A DNA stretch of 64,000 nt from Streptomyces sp. A 4/2 (GCF_940670765.1 NZ_CALNVW010000017.1:186001-250000); one strand, 5' to 3'; positions 40,361-50,153 are shown, counted from the stretch's first letter. The notes: generated by a model not told the origin, from the sequence alone. Numbers and translations are program-made.

Positions 40361-43300
40361 TCAGCCGTCGGCTCCTGCCGTGCGGTGCCGAACCGCCGAC
40401 CCGTGGCGCTCCTTGACGATCTCCAGCTGGGTCGGGATCCGCCGGCGCAGATCGGCGACATGGCTCACGATGCCGACGCTGCGGTCCCGTTCGCGCAGCG
40501 AGTCCAGCACATCGAGGACCTCGTCCAGCGTCTGGTCGTCCAGGCTTCCGAAGCCCTCGTCGATGAAGAGCGTGTCGAGCCGCATGCCCCCCGCTTCGTC
40601 GGTGACCACATCGGCGAGCCCCAGCGCCAGGGCCAGGGAGACGAAGAACGTCTCGCCGCCGGAGAGGGTCGCCGTGTCGCGCTCCCTCCCGGTCCAGGAA
40701 TCGACCACGTGCAGGCCGAGTCCTGATCTGCCCCGCCCGCCGTCTCTGGCGTCGGAGTGCACCAGGGTGTAGCGGCCCGAGGACATGAGGTGCAACCGGG
40801 CCGTGGCGGCGGCGGCCACCTGCTCCAGACGGGCCGCCAGGACGTACGACTCCAGACGCATCTTGCGTTCGTTGTCAGCGGCGGTGCCTGCGGTGAGGGT
40901 GGCGAGTCGCGCCACCCTCTCGTACTCCGACCGGAGCGGTCCGAGCCGGTCCCGTTCGACGGATGCCTGTTGCGAGAGGCGTACCAGCGCGGTGCGGCGC
41001 TCACCGGCCGCGTCGAGCGCCGAAGCCGCGTCCCGCAGCGCGTGTTCCGCTGTCGCCAACGCGGTCAGGGCGGCCTCCGGAGCAGCCGGTGGACGGGTGG
41101 CCGCGTCGGCCGCGTCCTGCTCGGCCAGCCGGTCGGCGACTGCGGCTTCCTCGGCCTGCCATGCGTCGAGCCGCTGCTGCAGTTCGCGGTGCTCCGCGTC
41201 GTCCGCCAACTCGGCCACCGCTGCCTGCGGGGTGTCGAACCCGGCGCGGAAAGCGGCCTCGGCGAGTCGGCCGTCGGCCTCCTTCAGCCGCTGGGCGGTG
41301 GCGTCGACAGCGCGCACCGCCTCGGCGGCCCGGTCCAGGAACAGCACCCGGCGCTCCAGCAGCGCGGCGTGTTCGGCGACACTGCCTGCCGCACCGCGCG
41401 CCAGCGCCAACTCCTTCTCCAGCAAGTCCTGTTCGGCCTCCAGGGCCTCTCGCCGGGACGTCCGGGCGGCGACTCTGCGTTCGGCCTGCTGCTGCGCCGT
41501 GATCCGTTCGCCGTGCTCGCGCTCGGCCCGGCTGCGAGCTTCCCGTGCGGCGTGGGTGTCTGCCGCGATCTGATGGGCCCTGGTGTGCTCGCGGCGCAAC
41601 TCACCCACGAGCTCTTCGAGTTCGCCGACGGAGGCGCTGCCGGATCCGGCGCGCGCCTCGGCGATCGTCTCCCGGACGGTGCCGAGCGCGCGCTCGGCCG
41701 CGGCCCGGTCCTGATCGGCACGGGTGTGCGTCTCGTACGCTGCTTCCTCCGCGGCACGGTCCACATGCCCCGTACCGGCCCGTGCGGGCATCGGGTGTTC
41801 GGTGGCGCCGCATACCGCGCAGGACTCGCCGTCGCGCAGCCCGGCGGCCAGCTCGGCCGCGATGCCGCGCAGTCGGCGCTCACGGAGGTCGAGCCAGGTC
41901 TCGCGTGCGGCGTTCGCGTGCTCGCGGGCGGCGTCGAGCCGTCGGCCGGCCGCCGCCGATTCGTCCGTGAGCCGGTCGCGGGTGCGCGCGGCCTCCAGCC
42001 TCAGACGGGCCGGTTCGAGCTGTCCGGCCAGCTGCTCGGCACGGGTCGCCGCTTCCTGGGCCGCGTCGATCCGGTCCTGGCAGCGGCGGCTCACGGCCTC
42101 CCAGCCGGCCAGCCAGCCGGCTGATTCCTGGATCAGTTCGTCGTCGGCACGGGCCTGCCGGTCCAGCCCCGCACGCTCCGCGGTGATGTCGGCGCTGCGT
42201 CGCTCGGCCCGTCTGGCGGCCTCGAGGCCGCCCAGTTCCTGCCGGAGCTTGCGCTCGTGCGCGGAGAGCTGCTCGGCGCCCGCGCCCGCGAGTTCATCGG
42301 GGAGCCTCTGTGTGAAGGCCTCCCAGGCGCGGGCCGCGGCACGATGGTGCTCCGCGGCCCCGTCGCGCTGGGCCAGCGGGTCGGCGATCCGTTCGGCGCG
42401 CCGTGCCCGGTCCAGCCGGTCGCGCGCCGCTTCACGCTCGGTCCGGCATCCCGCCAGCGCCTCGGCGCGCCGACGGGTCTGCTCGAACCGCTCCTGGAGC
42501 CTGGCGAGTTCTCGTTCGGCTTCCAGGGCGAGCCGGGCAGCGGCTTGTCTGTTCTCCGCTGCCGACACGGCCGACCGTGCGATGTCCAGACGCTCCCGGG
42601 CTCCGCTGCGGGCGACCGCGGCCCACACCAGGACGGACTCCGCGAGGCCTGGTTCGCCGGGCCGGTCGCCGGGCGGCGGCCAGTCCCCTGCGGCGGGGCC
42701 CGCAGCCTCCGCCATCCGGTGGGCGAGGGTCAGCAGCCGTTCGTCACCGGCGAGCACCTGCGCCTCGGCCGCCCTGCGCAGGACGGCGAGCCGTTCCTCG
42801 ACTGCCGCGAAACGGCGGGTGTCGAAGAGCCGGCCCAGCAGTTTGCCGCGCGCCTCCGCGTCGGCGCGCAGGAACCGGGCGAAGTCGCCCTGGGGCAGCA
42901 GGACCACCTGGCAGAACTGCTCCCGGCTCATGCCGACGAGTTGGGTGATCTCCTCGCCGATCTCCTGGTGGGACCGGCTCAGGGCCCGCCAGTCGCCGCT
43001 CCGCGGGTCGTACTCGCGCAGCCTGCTCTGGGCCTTCTCCATGACGAGCCCGGTGCCGCGTTTCTTGGGGCGCGGCTGCGCGGGCAGCCGGGTGATCTCC
43101 AACCGACGTCCGCCGATGGTCAGTTCGAGGGAGACCTCGGTCGGTTCGCCGACGGGCGCGTGATCGCTGCGCAGGCCGGCACCGGGGGTCTGTCTGGCAC
43201 CGGGCACCGCGCCGTACAGCGCGTAGCAGACAGCGTCGAGGACGGAGGTCTTGCCCGCTCCGGTGGGCCCGTGGAGGAGGAAGATCCCGGCGGCGGAGAG

Positions 43301-43372
43301 CGCGTCGAAGTCCACCTCCTGCGTGGAGCCGAAGGGGCCGAAGGCGGTGATACGCAGGGAGTGCAGCCTCAT
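40361..43372 (-). CDS. sbcC: DNA double-strand-break repair ATPase SbcC
   Basis: 1003 residues. Walker A GPTGAGKT (35-42), two long coiled-coil arms broken by the zinc hook CAVC (Cys518, Cys521), then the signature LSGGETFFVSLALALGLAD and Walker B LDTLFIDEGFGSLD. With SbcD it forms the bacterial Mre11-Rad50 nuclease that opens hairpins and trims protein-blocked ends. ATG 43372 overlaps the sbcD stop as ATGA. The coiled coils are rich in Ala, Arg and Glu, as expected in high-GC genomes. Confidence 0.95.
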   Translation of the reverse strand: MRLHSLRITAFGPFGSTQEVDFDALSAAGIFLLHGPTGAGKTSVLDAVCYALYGAVPGARQTPGAGLRSDHAPVGEPTEVSLELTIGGRRLEITRLPAQPRPKKRGTGLVMEKAQSRLREYDPRSGDWRALSRSHQEIGEEITQLVGMSREQFCQVVLLPQGDFARFLRADAEARGKLLGRLFDTRRFAAVEERLAVLRRAAEAQVLAGDERLLTLAHRMAEAAGPAAGDWPPPGDRPGEPGLAESVLVWAAVARSGARERLDIARSAVSAAENRQAAARLALEAERELARLQERFEQTRRRAEALAGCRTEREAARDRLDRARRAERIADPLAQRDGAAEHHRAAARAWEAFTQRLPDELAGAGAEQLSAHERKLRQELGGLEAARRAERRSADITAERAGLDRQARADDELIQESAGWLAGWEAVSRRCQDRIDAAQEAATRAEQLAGQLEPARLRLEAARTRDRLTDESAAAGRRLDAAREHANAARETWLDLRERRLRGIAAELAAGLRDGESCAVCGATEHPMPARAGTGHVDRAAEEAAYETHTRADQDRAAAERALGTVRETIAEARAGSGSASVGELEELVGELRREHTRAHQIAADTHAAREARSRAEREHGERITAQQQAERRVAARTSRREALEAEQDLLEKELALARGAAGSVAEHAALLERRVLFLDRAAEAVRAVDATAQRLKEADGRLAEAAFRAGFDTPQAAVAELADDAEHRELQQRLDAWQAEEAAVADRLAEQDAADAATRPPAAPEAALTALATAEHALRDAASALDAAGERRTALVRLSQQASVERDRLGPLRSEYERVARLATLTAGTAADNERKMRLESYVLAARLEQVAAAATARLHLMSSGRYTLVHSDARDGGRGRSGLGLHVVDSWTGRERDTATLSGGETFFVSLALALGLADVVTDEAGGMRLDTLFIDEGFGSLDDQTLDEVLDVLDSLRERDRSVGIVSHVADLRRRIPTQLEIVKERHGSAVRHRTAGADG

Positions 43373-44535
43373 CGCGCCACCTCGCTCACACCGTCGTCCA
43401 CCCGCACGTCGTCGATGGCGCCCGACAGCACGCCCCGCTCCGCCTCGTCGGGCCCGGCCCCGCCCCGTACGTGCGCCACGAAGTCCTCCGCGATCTGCTG
43501 GTCGGTACGGCCTTCGAGGCGCCGCGCGTACGAGACGAGCGGGTCCTCCACGCCCCGGTCGGGGTCGAACAGCAAGCTGAGCGTGTGCGGGAAGCGCCCG
43601 GCCAGCCTGGTCATGGGCTCGTCCGGCCGCACCGGGTCGGTCAGGGTCGCCTCGACCCAGGAGTCCTCGTGCCGCTCCAGCGCCGGGTCCGCCAGCAGGT
43701 CCGCCAGCGTGCCCCGGATCCTGGCGATCCCCCTGGGGACGGGGCAGTCGATCCGCTCCGCGGTGATCTCCCCGGCGGGCCCCAGATCGACCAGCCACAT
43801 CGTCTTGCGGTGCGCGACCTCGGAGAAGGAGTACGCGAGGGGGGAGCCCGAATAGCGGATCCGCTCGGAGAGCGTCTGGCTGCCGTGCAGATGGCCGAGC
43901 GCCACGTAGTCCACGCCGTCGAAGACTCCGGCCGGTACGGCGGCCACCCCGCCGACGGTGATGTCCCGCTCGCTGTCGCTGGGCTCGCCTCCGGCGACGA
44001 ACGCATGGGCGAGGACCACGGAGCGGGTGCCGGACGCGCGCTGCGCGAGATCGGCCCGCACCCGGCCCATCGCGGCGGCGAGCACGGCCTCGTGCCCTGT
44101 CTTCGCCGCTTTCAACTCATCACGTACCAGGGCTGGTTCGAGGTACGGCAGCCCGTACAGCGCGACATCGCCGTGCGCGTCGGAGAGGATCACCGGGGTG
44201 GCACAGCCCGCCGGATCGGTCCGCAGATGTATCCCCGCCCGCCCGATGAGGCCCGCGCCGACCCCGAGCCTGCGTGCGGAGTCGTGGTTCCCCGAGATCA
44301 TGACCGTCGGTACGCCCGCCTCGGCGAGCCGGTGCAGCGCCCGGTCGAACAGCTCGACGGCGGCGAGCGGCGGCACCGCCCGGTCGTAGACGTCCCCGGC
44401 CACCAGGACGGCGTCCACCCCGTGCTCACGCACCGTCGCCAGCAGGTGATCGAAGTACGCGGCCTGGGCGTCGAGGAGCCCGACCCGGTGGAAGGACCGG
44501 CCCAGGTGCCAGTCCGATGTGTGCAGCAGCCTCAT
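43369..44535 (-). CDS. sbcD: Exonuclease subunit SbcD
   Basis: 388 residues. The Mn-dependent phosphoesterase motifs are all present: TSDWHLG (Asp8, His10), AGDVYD (Asp48), SGNHDS (Asn83, His84), AHAF and GHLHG. It is the nuclease partner of SbcC, encoded first in the pair with a 4-base overlap. The start ATG 44535 directly precedes RLLHTSDWH, the invariant N-terminus; upstream residues in the open frame are not family-like. Confidence 0.95.
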   Translation of the reverse strand: MRLLHTSDWHLGRSFHRVGLLDAQAAYFDHLLATVREHGVDAVLVAGDVYDRAVPPLAAVELFDRALHRLAEAGVPTVMISGNHDSARRLGVGAGLIGRAGIHLRTDPAGCATPVILSDAHGDVALYGLPYLEPALVRDELKAAKTGHEAVLAAAMGRVRADLAQRASGTRSVVLAHAFVAGGEPSDSERDITVGGVAAVPAGVFDGVDYVALGHLHGSQTLSERIRYSGSPLAYSFSEVAHRKTMWLVDLGPAGEITAERIDCPVPRGIARIRGTLADLLADPALERHEDSWVEATLTDPVRPDEPMTRLAGRFPHTLSLLFDPDRGVEDPLVSYARRLEGRTDQQIAEDFVAHVRGGAGPDEAERGVLSGAIDDVRVDDGVSEVAR

Positions 44536-44674
44536 GTTGCCCGAGGTTATCCGGGGGGTCTGACAGTGCATGCGGTCACTCCGTCCGTCCGGTCGGATCC
44601 GGCCGCGCTGCCTGACCACCCGGCGTGGACGGGTCCGCCCGCCGGATCCGCCGGCCCGTCGGACCACGGGCCCG

Positions 44675-45301
44675 TCACACGTCCCCGTACGCCTCGTCGC
44701 CGAGTTCCAGCTCCGCCGACCCCGCCGTGCTGTCCGCGAGCCAGGCCCGGAAGTTCTCGACGTCCGTGTCCGGCAGCGCGATCTCGATGGTCACCGCTTC
44801 CGCGTACCGCACCTCGCGCACCGCCCGGCCGGTCGCCCGCAGATCGTTCTCCAGCTTGCCCGCCCGCTGGTGGTCGACGGTGACGGTGACCAGCCGGAAG
44901 CGCTGCCGGACGAGGCTGCCCAGCTCGTCCAGGGCCTCGCCGACCGCTCCTCCGTACGCCCTGATCAGCCCGCCCGCTCCCAGCTTCACCCCGCCGTAGT
45001 AGCGGGTGACGACCGCGACCGCGTACCGGATCTCGCGTCGCATCAGCATCTGGAGCATCGGCACTCCCGCGGTGCCACCGGGCTCGCCGTCGTCGCTCGC
45101 CTTCTGGACGGACGCGTCGGCGCCGATGACGTACGCGAAGCAGTTGTGGGTGGCCGTGGGGTGTTCCTTGCGGATGCGAGCGACGAAGGCCTGCGCCTCC
45201 CCCTCGCTCGCGGCGGGCGCGAGCGCGCAGATGAAGCGCGATCGGTTGATCTCGGTCTCGTGCACGCCCTCACGGGCGACCGTCCGGTACTGCTCCTGCA
45301 T
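44675..45301 (-). CDS. IMPACT/YigZ-family protein
   Basis: 208 residues. An N-terminal UPF0029/IMPACT domain (NRSRFICALAPAASEGEAQA, then DDGEPGGTAGVPMLQML and VTRYYGGVKLGAGGLIRAYG) is followed by a DUF1949 domain. YigZ-type proteins are linked to translation or stress control, with uncertain molecular role. The start ATG 45301 has TAGGCT six bases upstream (45308-45313), suggesting a leaderless message. It is upstream of sbcDC on the same strand with a 139-base gap without clear signals. Confidence 0.88.
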   Translation of the reverse strand: MQEQYRTVAREGVHETEINRSRFICALAPAASEGEAQAFVARIRKEHPTATHNCFAYVIGADASVQKASDDGEPGGTAGVPMLQMLMRREIRYAVAVVTRYYGGVKLGAGGLIRAYGGAVGEALDELGSLVRQRFRLVTVTVDHQRAGKLENDLRATGRAVREVRYAEAVTIEIALPDTDVENFRAWLADSTAGSAELELGDEAYGDV

Positions 45302-45359
45302 CCGGCCAGCCTATGCGGCCCGGCGGGAACAGTCTCCGCGGGTGGGCCGTTGACCGGGT

Positions 45360-45776
45360 ATGCACGCAGACCACGCAGACACGGAAACCATCCGCAGGAT
45401 CCTGACCTCGGCGGGTGACACCTGGGCGGTGGTGGGCCTGTCGAACAACCAGCACCGGGCGGCGTACGGTGTGGCCGGGGTGCTCCAGCGCTTCGGCAAG
45501 CAGATCGTGCCCGTCCACCCCAAGGCGGAGACGGTCCACGGCGAGCCGGGGTACGCCTCGCTGCGGGACATCCCGTTCCCGGTCGATGTCGTCGATGTCT
45601 TCGTCAACAGCGAGCTGGCCGGGGAGGTGGCCGACCAGGCTGTTGCCATCGGGGCCAAGGCCGTCTGGTTCCAGCTCGGGGTGATCGACGAGAAGGCGTA
45701 CGAGCGGTCCACCGCCGCGGGTCTCGACATGGTCATGGACCGTTGCCCGGCGATCGAGATACCGGCTCTGCCCTGA
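45360..45776 (+). CDS. CoA-binding-domain protein
   Basis: 138 residues forming one CoA_binding (Rossmann) domain: WAVVGLSNNQHRAAYGVAGV, IVPVHPKAE, VDVVDVFVNSELAGEVADQA and AVWFQLGVID. This stand-alone group (YccU-like) binds CoA but has no known activity. It diverges from the yigZ gene across 58 bases. The start ATG 45360 lacks a clear ribosome binding site. Confidence 0.85.
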   Translation: MHADHADTETIRRILTSAGDTWAVVGLSNNQHRAAYGVAGVLQRFGKQIVPVHPKAETVHGEPGYASLRDIPFPVDVVDVFVNSELAGEVADQAVAIGAKAVWFQLGVIDEKAYERSTAAGLDMVMDRCPAIEIPALP

Positions 45777-45852
45777 TCCGGGCCCGCCCTGGTCCCGATG
45801 CGCCGTGCCCCTGCTCGGCTCGTTCCGCCCCCGCTTCCGGCCGTCCTCGCCG

Positions 45853-46407
45853 TCAGCCGCCCAGTCCGTCGAGGACGACCGCACCCGGCAGTCCGGCGAA
45901 GGCCTTGCCGGGCACGATCAGCTTGCCCCGGCGCCGGCCGCTGCCGATCAGGACCCATTCCCGGTCCACCACTGCGGAGTCCACGAGCAGGGGCCAGGCA
46001 CCGGGAAGCCCGATCGGTGTGATCCCGCCGTACTCCATGCCGGTCTCGCCGGTGGCCGTCTCCACCGGTGCGAAGGACGCCTTGCGGGCGCCGAGTTGCT
46101 TGCGCACGGCGCCGTTGACGTCGAGGCGGGTGTGCGAGAGCACCAGACACGCGGCGAGCGAGACCTCGCCGCCGCGCTTGCCCGCGACCACGACGCAGTT
46201 CGCCGAGACGTCGAGGAGTTCGGGCCCGTAGTGCGCCACGAAGGCATCGGTGTCGGCGATCTCCGGATCGCTGTCCACATAGATCAGGTCCTGGGCGGGT
46301 ACGTCCCCCTGCCAGTTCCGCACCGCGTCCGCGACGGGTGCGGTGAGCAGGTCCAGACAGTCCGGGGCGGGGTGGACGACGTCGAATGTTCCGATGGGAG
46401 CACGCAT
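45853..46407 (-). CDS. YbaK/EbsC-like aminoacyl-tRNA deacylase domain protein
   Basis: 184 residues. It matches the YbaK/ProX editing-domain fold that removes misacylated amino acids from tRNA, seen in NCVVVAGKRGGEVSLAACLV, TRLDVNGAVRKQLGARKASF and the conserved end EYGGITPIGLP followed by LVIDS-like DSAVVD. The substrate tRNA is not evident. The start ATG 46407 is preceded by TAGCGT seven bases upstream (46415-46420), giving a probable leaderless message; a GTG at 46416 inside that box is rejected. Confidence 0.82.
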   Translation of the reverse strand: MRAPIGTFDVVHPAPDCLDLLTAPVADAVRNWQGDVPAQDLIYVDSDPEIADTDAFVAHYGPELLDVSANCVVVAGKRGGEVSLAACLVLSHTRLDVNGAVRKQLGARKASFAPVETATGETGMEYGGITPIGLPGAWPLLVDSAVVDREWVLIGSGRRRGKLIVPGKAFAGLPGAVVLDGLGG

Positions 46408-46503
46408 GCCTGTCACGCTACTGAACCGGCGCGGGTGATGTCGGGCGGCCCTTCAGGAAGTTGACCGCCGTCGAGCAGTCGGCCGATGGCCTCGGCGCGG
46501 TTC

Positions 46504-47226
46504 TCAGGACGTGTCGGGTTCGAGGTCGGCGAGGGCCAGCAACTGTTCCGGCGTCACACCTTCCGGGATCGGTACGGGTGCGGGTGTGCGCAGCGGAGGC
46601 TGCCAGCCCTTCTCCGCGTCCCAGCTCCGCACGATCCGCGCGGGCGCCCCGGCCACCACCGCGTGGTCGGGCACCTCGCCGCGTACGACCGCACCGGCGG
46701 CCACCACCACGTTGCGGCCGAGCCTGGCTCCGGGCAGGACGACCGCGCCCGTTCCGAGCCAGCAGCCCGGCCCGATCTCGACCGGCTCCATGCGCGGCCA
46801 CTGCTTGCCGACGGGCTCGTGCGGATCGTCGTAACTGTGGTTCGTGGACGTGATGTAGACGTACGGGCCGCAGTAGGTGTCCGAGCCGATGGTGACCTTC
46901 GTATCGGCGATCACATGGCTGCCACGCCCCAGCACGACCCCGTTGCCGAGGGTCAGGATCGGATCGGGTCCGAGATCCAGATCGGGCATCATCCCGGCGG
47001 TGAGGGTGACCTGTTCACCGATGATGCAGTGGTCGCCGAGTTCGATCCAGGGCTCGCCGAAGACGGCGCCCTGCGGAAAGGCGAGCCGGGTCCCGGTGCC
47101 TATGCTCCTGAAGCGCAGCCGGCCCGGCCGCTCCGCCGTCACCGCGCCCGCCCGCTGGACCCAGTGCCATCCGGCGTGCAGCGCACGGGAGGTCAGCGAT
47201 GAGAACGTGTTTCTGTTCCGGGCCAC
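46504..47226 (-). CDS. Left-handed beta-helix acyltransferase
   Basis: About 240 residues from GTG 47226 (GTG 47232 is equally possible). Hexapeptide repeats in [40 protein letters not shown] and [20 protein letters not shown], with the [14 protein letters not shown] catalytic-His loop, place it with maltose/galactoside O-acetyltransferase-like enzymes. The acceptor may be a cell-surface sugar. It diverges from a second beta-helix gene of the carbonic anhydrase type, but the two are not close paralogues. Confidence 0.82.
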   Translation of the reverse strand: MARNRNTFSSLTSRALHAGWHWVQRAGAVTAERPGRLRFRSIGTGTRLAFPQGAVFGEPWIELGDHCIIGEQVTLTAGMMPDLDLGPDPILTLGNGVVLGRGSHVIADTKVTIGSDTYCGPYVYITSTNHSYDDPHEPVGKQWPRMEPVEIGPGCWLGTGAVVLPGARLGRNVVVAAGAVVRGEVPDHAVVAGAPARIVRSWDAEKGWQPPLRTPAPVPIPEGVTPEQLLALADLEPDTS

Positions 47227-47348
47227 CCCCACACCGTACTCAGCCCGCCGAGCGCCGATCAGTGGGGTGGGCTGTGATCTTCCACCCAACGTCGCTTACG
47301 GTGCCGGTGGCGCGCGACCACACCGAGCACGGGAACCAGGAGACAGCC

Positions 47349-47879
47349 ATGGCGGAGCAGGCCCTGATCAGCGGCGTCGGCGGCAAGGAGCCGGTCATCG
47401 ACCCGGAGGCCTTCACGGCGCCGACCTCTGTCGTGCTCGGCGAGGTGACACTGGCCGCCGGATCGAGCGTCTGGTACCACACGGTGCTGCGCGCCGACGG
47501 CGGCCCGATCGTCCTGGGCGCCGGCAGCAACATCCAGGACAACGCCACGGTCCATGTCGACGTGGGGTTCCCCGTCACGGTCGGCGAGCGGGTGTCGGTC
47601 GGCCACAACGCCGTACTGCACGGCTGCACCGTCGAGGACGACGTACTCGTCGGCATGGGCGCCACGGTCCTCAACGGCGCGCACATCGGGGCGGGTTCAC
47701 TGATCGCCGCCCAGGCGCTGGTTCCGCAGGGAATGCGGGTGCCGCCGGGTTCGCTGGTCGCCGGTGTACCGGCCAAGGTCCGGCGCGAGCTGACCGAGGA
47801 GGAGCGCGAGGGCATCAGGCTGAACGCGGCGGTGTACGTCGACCTGGCGAAGGCCCATCGCGAGGCGCACGCCGGCTGA
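47349..47879 (+). CDS. Gamma-carbonic-anhydrase-like protein
   Basis: 176 residues. Left-handed beta-helix with the three zinc-ligand His residues in place: His69 in ATVHVD, His86 in VGHNAV and His91 in [29 protein letters not shown] is a family signature (YrdA/PaaY/CamH). Carbonic anhydrase or acyl-CoA thioesterase-type activity is possible; most such proteins are uncharacterised. The start ATG 47349 follows CAGGAG. Confidence 0.88.
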   Translation: MAEQALISGVGGKEPVIDPEAFTAPTSVVLGEVTLAAGSSVWYHTVLRADGGPIVLGAGSNIQDNATVHVDVGFPVTVGERVSVGHNAVLHGCTVEDDVLVGMGATVLNGAHIGAGSLIAAQALVPQGMRVPPGSLVAGVPAKVRRELTEEEREGIRLNAAVYVDLAKAHREAHAG

Positions 47880-48010
47880 GACGGTTCGTACGGAAGCAAC
47901 GGCCCGAAGCGGGCACGCCGGGACCGGGGGGCGCACGAGCGGGCCGGTTGGCGGCGGCCGGTCACCTGACGCTAGCCTTGATGGTGCGTCCGCCACTGCG
48001 GCGGATGCAC

Positions 48011-48067
48011 GGCGGTGGGGCCCGCCGGACCCGAACCGCGGCGCACGAGGCCGCCAACGGTCCCTAC
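48011..48067 (+). promoter_or_regulatory. Fluoride riboswitch (crcB motif)
   Basis: The core of the crcB motif is visible: GGCGGUGGGGCCCGCC (48011-48026), AACCGC (48034-48039), GAGGCCGCCAACGG (48047-48060) and the closing UCCCUAC (48061-48067). It deviates slightly from GAUG at two places. The next gene is crcB, the fluoride channel, 49 bases further. Fluoride binding should turn the operon on. The rest of the 236-base gap (47880-48115) shows no gene. Confidence 0.75.
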
Positions 48068-48079
48068 TTGCGATGGATC

Positions 48080-48097
48080 GCTCCCGCGTGCGGGAGC
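48080..48097 (+). promoter_or_regulatory. Expression-platform hairpin of the fluoride riboswitch
   Basis: GCTCCCGC-GT-GCGGGAGC is a perfect 8-bp hairpin between the aptamer and the ribosome binding site AGGAGA (48107-48112). It may act as a terminator or influence access to the start site. Confidence 0.5.
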
Positions 48098-48115
48098 CCT
48101 GTGAGTAGGAGAGAT

Positions 48116-48613
48116 ATGTCCATGGGCGCACAGCAGCCCCCTACGGTGGACCAGCCCGACGAGCCGGCCCCCGGTCCCCTGCCTTCCCCACCGGCACGGC
48201 GGCACGAGATCACACGTGATACCTGGCCGGTACTGGCGGTGGTGTCCGTCGGCGGTGCGATCGGGGCGTCCGCCCGTTACGGGGCGGCCCTGATCTGGCC
48301 CACGGCCCCCGCCGGGTTCCCCTGGACCACCCTGGTGGTGAACGTCGTGGGGTGCGCGGTCATCGGCGTGTTCATGGTGGTGATCAGCGACGTCTGGGCG
48401 GCGCACCGGCTGGTGCGGCCGTTCTTCGGTACCGGGGTGCTCGGCGGATTCACCACGTTCTCCACCTACGCGGTGGACATCCGGCGGCTGCTGGAGGGCG
48501 GCCATGCCCGTACAGGTGTGGCGTATCTGGGACTGACGCTGCTCGCGGCTCTCGCGGCGGTGTGGAGCGCGGTGTGGCTGACCCGCCGCGCAATCGCGTG
48601 GAGGCAGTCATGA
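48116..48613 (+). CDS. crcB: Fluoride ion channel CrcB/FluC, first subunit
   Basis: 165 residues. Four transmembrane helices (about 38-62, 70-90, 98-120, 128-155), with a Pro-rich cytoplasmic N-terminus of 35 residues. Family motifs are [20 protein letters not shown] (the pore Asn) and [12 protein letters not shown] (the phenylalanine-box and Na+-site region). FluC channels are dual-topology dimers; the second crcB in the operon suggests a heterodimer. ATG 48116 is preceded by AGGAGA; the stop overlaps the next gene as ATGA. Confidence 0.92.
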   Translation: MSMGAQQPPTVDQPDEPAPGPLPSPPARRHEITRDTWPVLAVVSVGGAIGASARYGAALIWPTAPAGFPWTTLVVNVVGCAVIGVFMVVISDVWAAHRLVRPFFGTGVLGGFTTFSTYAVDIRRLLEGGHARTGVAYLGLTLLAALAAVWSAVWLTRRAIAWRQS

Positions 48614-48957
48614 CCGGGCTGACGGGCAGCGCCCTGCGGGCGACGATCTTCATCGGGGAATCCGACCTCTGGCACCACAAGCCGGTGTACTCGGAGATCG
48701 TGCACCGCGCGCACCGCGCGGGTCTGGGGGGCGCGAGCGTCTTCCGGGGCATCGAGGGATTCGGCGCCTCGTCGCTGATCCACACCCAGCGGCTGCTGTC
48801 GCTCAGCGAGGACCTGCCGGTGGCGATCGTGATCGTGGACACCGAGGAGAAGGTCCGGGCGTTCCTGCCACAGCTGGACGAGCTGGTCACCGAGGGCCTG
48901 GTGACCCTCGACGCCTGTGAGGTGGTCCGGTACACGGCCCGCGAGGTGGAGCAGTGA
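48610..48957 (+). CDS. DUF190-domain protein
   Basis: 115 residues, ferredoxin-like DUF190: [72 protein letters not shown]. It is encoded between two crcB genes with 4-base overlaps on both sides, which ties it to fluoride export. DUF190 proteins resemble PII-like trimers and could regulate the channel; this is inference from context. Confidence 0.88.
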   Translation: MTGLTGSALRATIFIGESDLWHHKPVYSEIVHRAHRAGLGGASVFRGIEGFGASSLIHTQRLLSLSEDLPVAIVIVDTEEKVRAFLPQLDELVTEGLVTLDACEVVRYTAREVEQ

Positions 48958-49328
48958 ACTGGCTGCTGGTGGTGGTCGGGGCGATGGTCGGTGCCCCCCT
49001 GCGGTATCTGACCGACCGGACCGTGCAGACCAGGCACGACAGCGTCTTCCCCTGGGGCACTTTCCTCGTCAATGTCATGGGCTGCCTGGTGCTCGGCGTG
49101 ATGACAGGTGCGGTGAGCGCGGGAGCCGCGTCCTCGTCGGTGCAACTGCTGGTCGGCACGGGGTTCTGCGGGGCGCTCTCCACGTACTCGACGTTCAGCT
49201 ACGAGACGCTGCGGCTGGCTGAGGACGGGGCGAAGTTCTACGCCACGGCCAATGTCGTCGCCGGCGTGGTCACCGGGCTCGGTGCCGCCTACGCGGGGGT
49301 GGCCGCCGCCCACGCGCTCTGGGCGTGA
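48954..49328 (+). CDS. crcB: Fluoride ion channel CrcB/FluC, second subunit
   Basis: 124 residues, four helices with little extra sequence, from GTG 48954 overlapping the DUF190 stop (GTGA). Motifs are [23 protein letters not shown] and [17 protein letters not shown]. It probably pairs with the first CrcB in antiparallel orientation. It is the last gene of the fluoride operon; the DedA gene is convergent 6 bases later. Confidence 0.92.
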   Translation: MNWLLVVVGAMVGAPLRYLTDRTVQTRHDSVFPWGTFLVNVMGCLVLGVMTGAVSAGAASSSVQLLVGTGFCGALSTYSTFSYETLRLAEDGAKFYATANVVAGVVTGLGAAYAGVAAAHALWA

Positions 49329-49334
49329 GCCCGC

Positions 49335-49988
49335 TCAGTCGGCGGGCACGGACTCCGGTGTGTCCACAGCCGCCTCGGCCTTCGCGTGCGCCTTCTTCGC
49401 GCGGTTCCTGATGACGAGCATCGAACCGACCCCGATGAGTGCGGCGACCGCCAGCCCGGCGTAGGAGAAGTTCTTGAACCACGACTCGGCGACGACGCCC
49501 ACGTAGTACACCGCCGCGGTGGTGCCGCCCGCCCACAGGATGCCGCCGAGCATGTTGGCGGTGAGGAACTTCCAGTACGGCATGTGCAGCACACCGGCGA
49601 GCGGCCCGGCGAAGATCCGCAGCAGCGCGATGAAGCGGCCGAAGAAGACCGCCCACATGCCCCACTTCTCGAACGACCGCTCCGCCATGCCGATGTTCGG
49701 CCCGCTGAAGTGTTTGGGGAATTTGAGGCCGAGCCAGGCGAGCAGCGGGCGTCCGCCCTTGCGTCCGATCGCGTAGCCGATCGAGTCACCGACGACCGCC
49801 CCCGCCGAGGCGCACGCGCCGAGCACCAACGGGTCGATATGGCCCTGCTGCGAGGACAGCAGGGCGGCGCTGACGAGAACGATCTCACCCGGTAGCGGAA
49901 TCCCGAGGCTCTCCACCCCGATGACAACCGCCACCAGGAGATAGACGCTGACCGCCGGAACGGTGTCCAGCCACTCCTGGATATGCAA
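49335..49988 (-). CDS. DedA-family membrane protein
   Basis: 217 residues. SNARE-associated/DedA domain with GIPLPGEIVLVSAALLSSQQ, GDSIGYAIGRKGG and FGRFIALLRIFAGPLAGVLHMP (the conserved FxRFIPxxR/GxxMP region). DedA proteins are proposed lipid flippases acting on undecaprenyl phosphate or phosphatidylethanolamine. The start is TTG 49988 (MHIQEWLDT); no better start is seen. It lies downstream of a terminator of the thioesterase gene, so it should have its own promoter. Confidence 0.88.
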   Translation of the reverse strand: MHIQEWLDTVPAVSVYLLVAVVIGVESLGIPLPGEIVLVSAALLSSQQGHIDPLVLGACASAGAVVGDSIGYAIGRKGGRPLLAWLGLKFPKHFSGPNIGMAERSFEKWGMWAVFFGRFIALLRIFAGPLAGVLHMPYWKFLTANMLGGILWAGGTTAAVYYVGVVAESWFKNFSYAGLAVAALIGVGSMLVIRNRAKKAHAKAEAAVDTPESVPAD

Positions 49989-50092
49989 CGCCGGCCCCTG
50001 CCCTTCGAAGTGCCCGTTTCCGACGGCCGCACTCCCCCGTGCCGCCTGTTGGAAAGCCTACCTGCTCACCGGCGGCGGCCGAGGGGAGCGGA

Positions 50093-50119
50093 AAGGCACC
50101 CCGGGGTACGGGGTGCCTT
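50093..50119. terminator. Terminator of the thioesterase gene
   Basis: AAGGCACCCCG (50093-50103) pairs perfectly with CGGGGTGCCTT (50109-50119) around a 5-base loop, 35 bases past the thioesterase stop on the minus strand. Confidence 0.8.
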
Positions 50120-50153
50120 ACGCGCTCTTCACACAGGTACGGGGCCCTTACGT

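Noticed and set aside
41724..43855. Long plus-strand frames opposite sbcC and sbcD
   Set aside because: Shadow frames; the minus strand carries unambiguous SbcC and SbcD motifs across the whole region.
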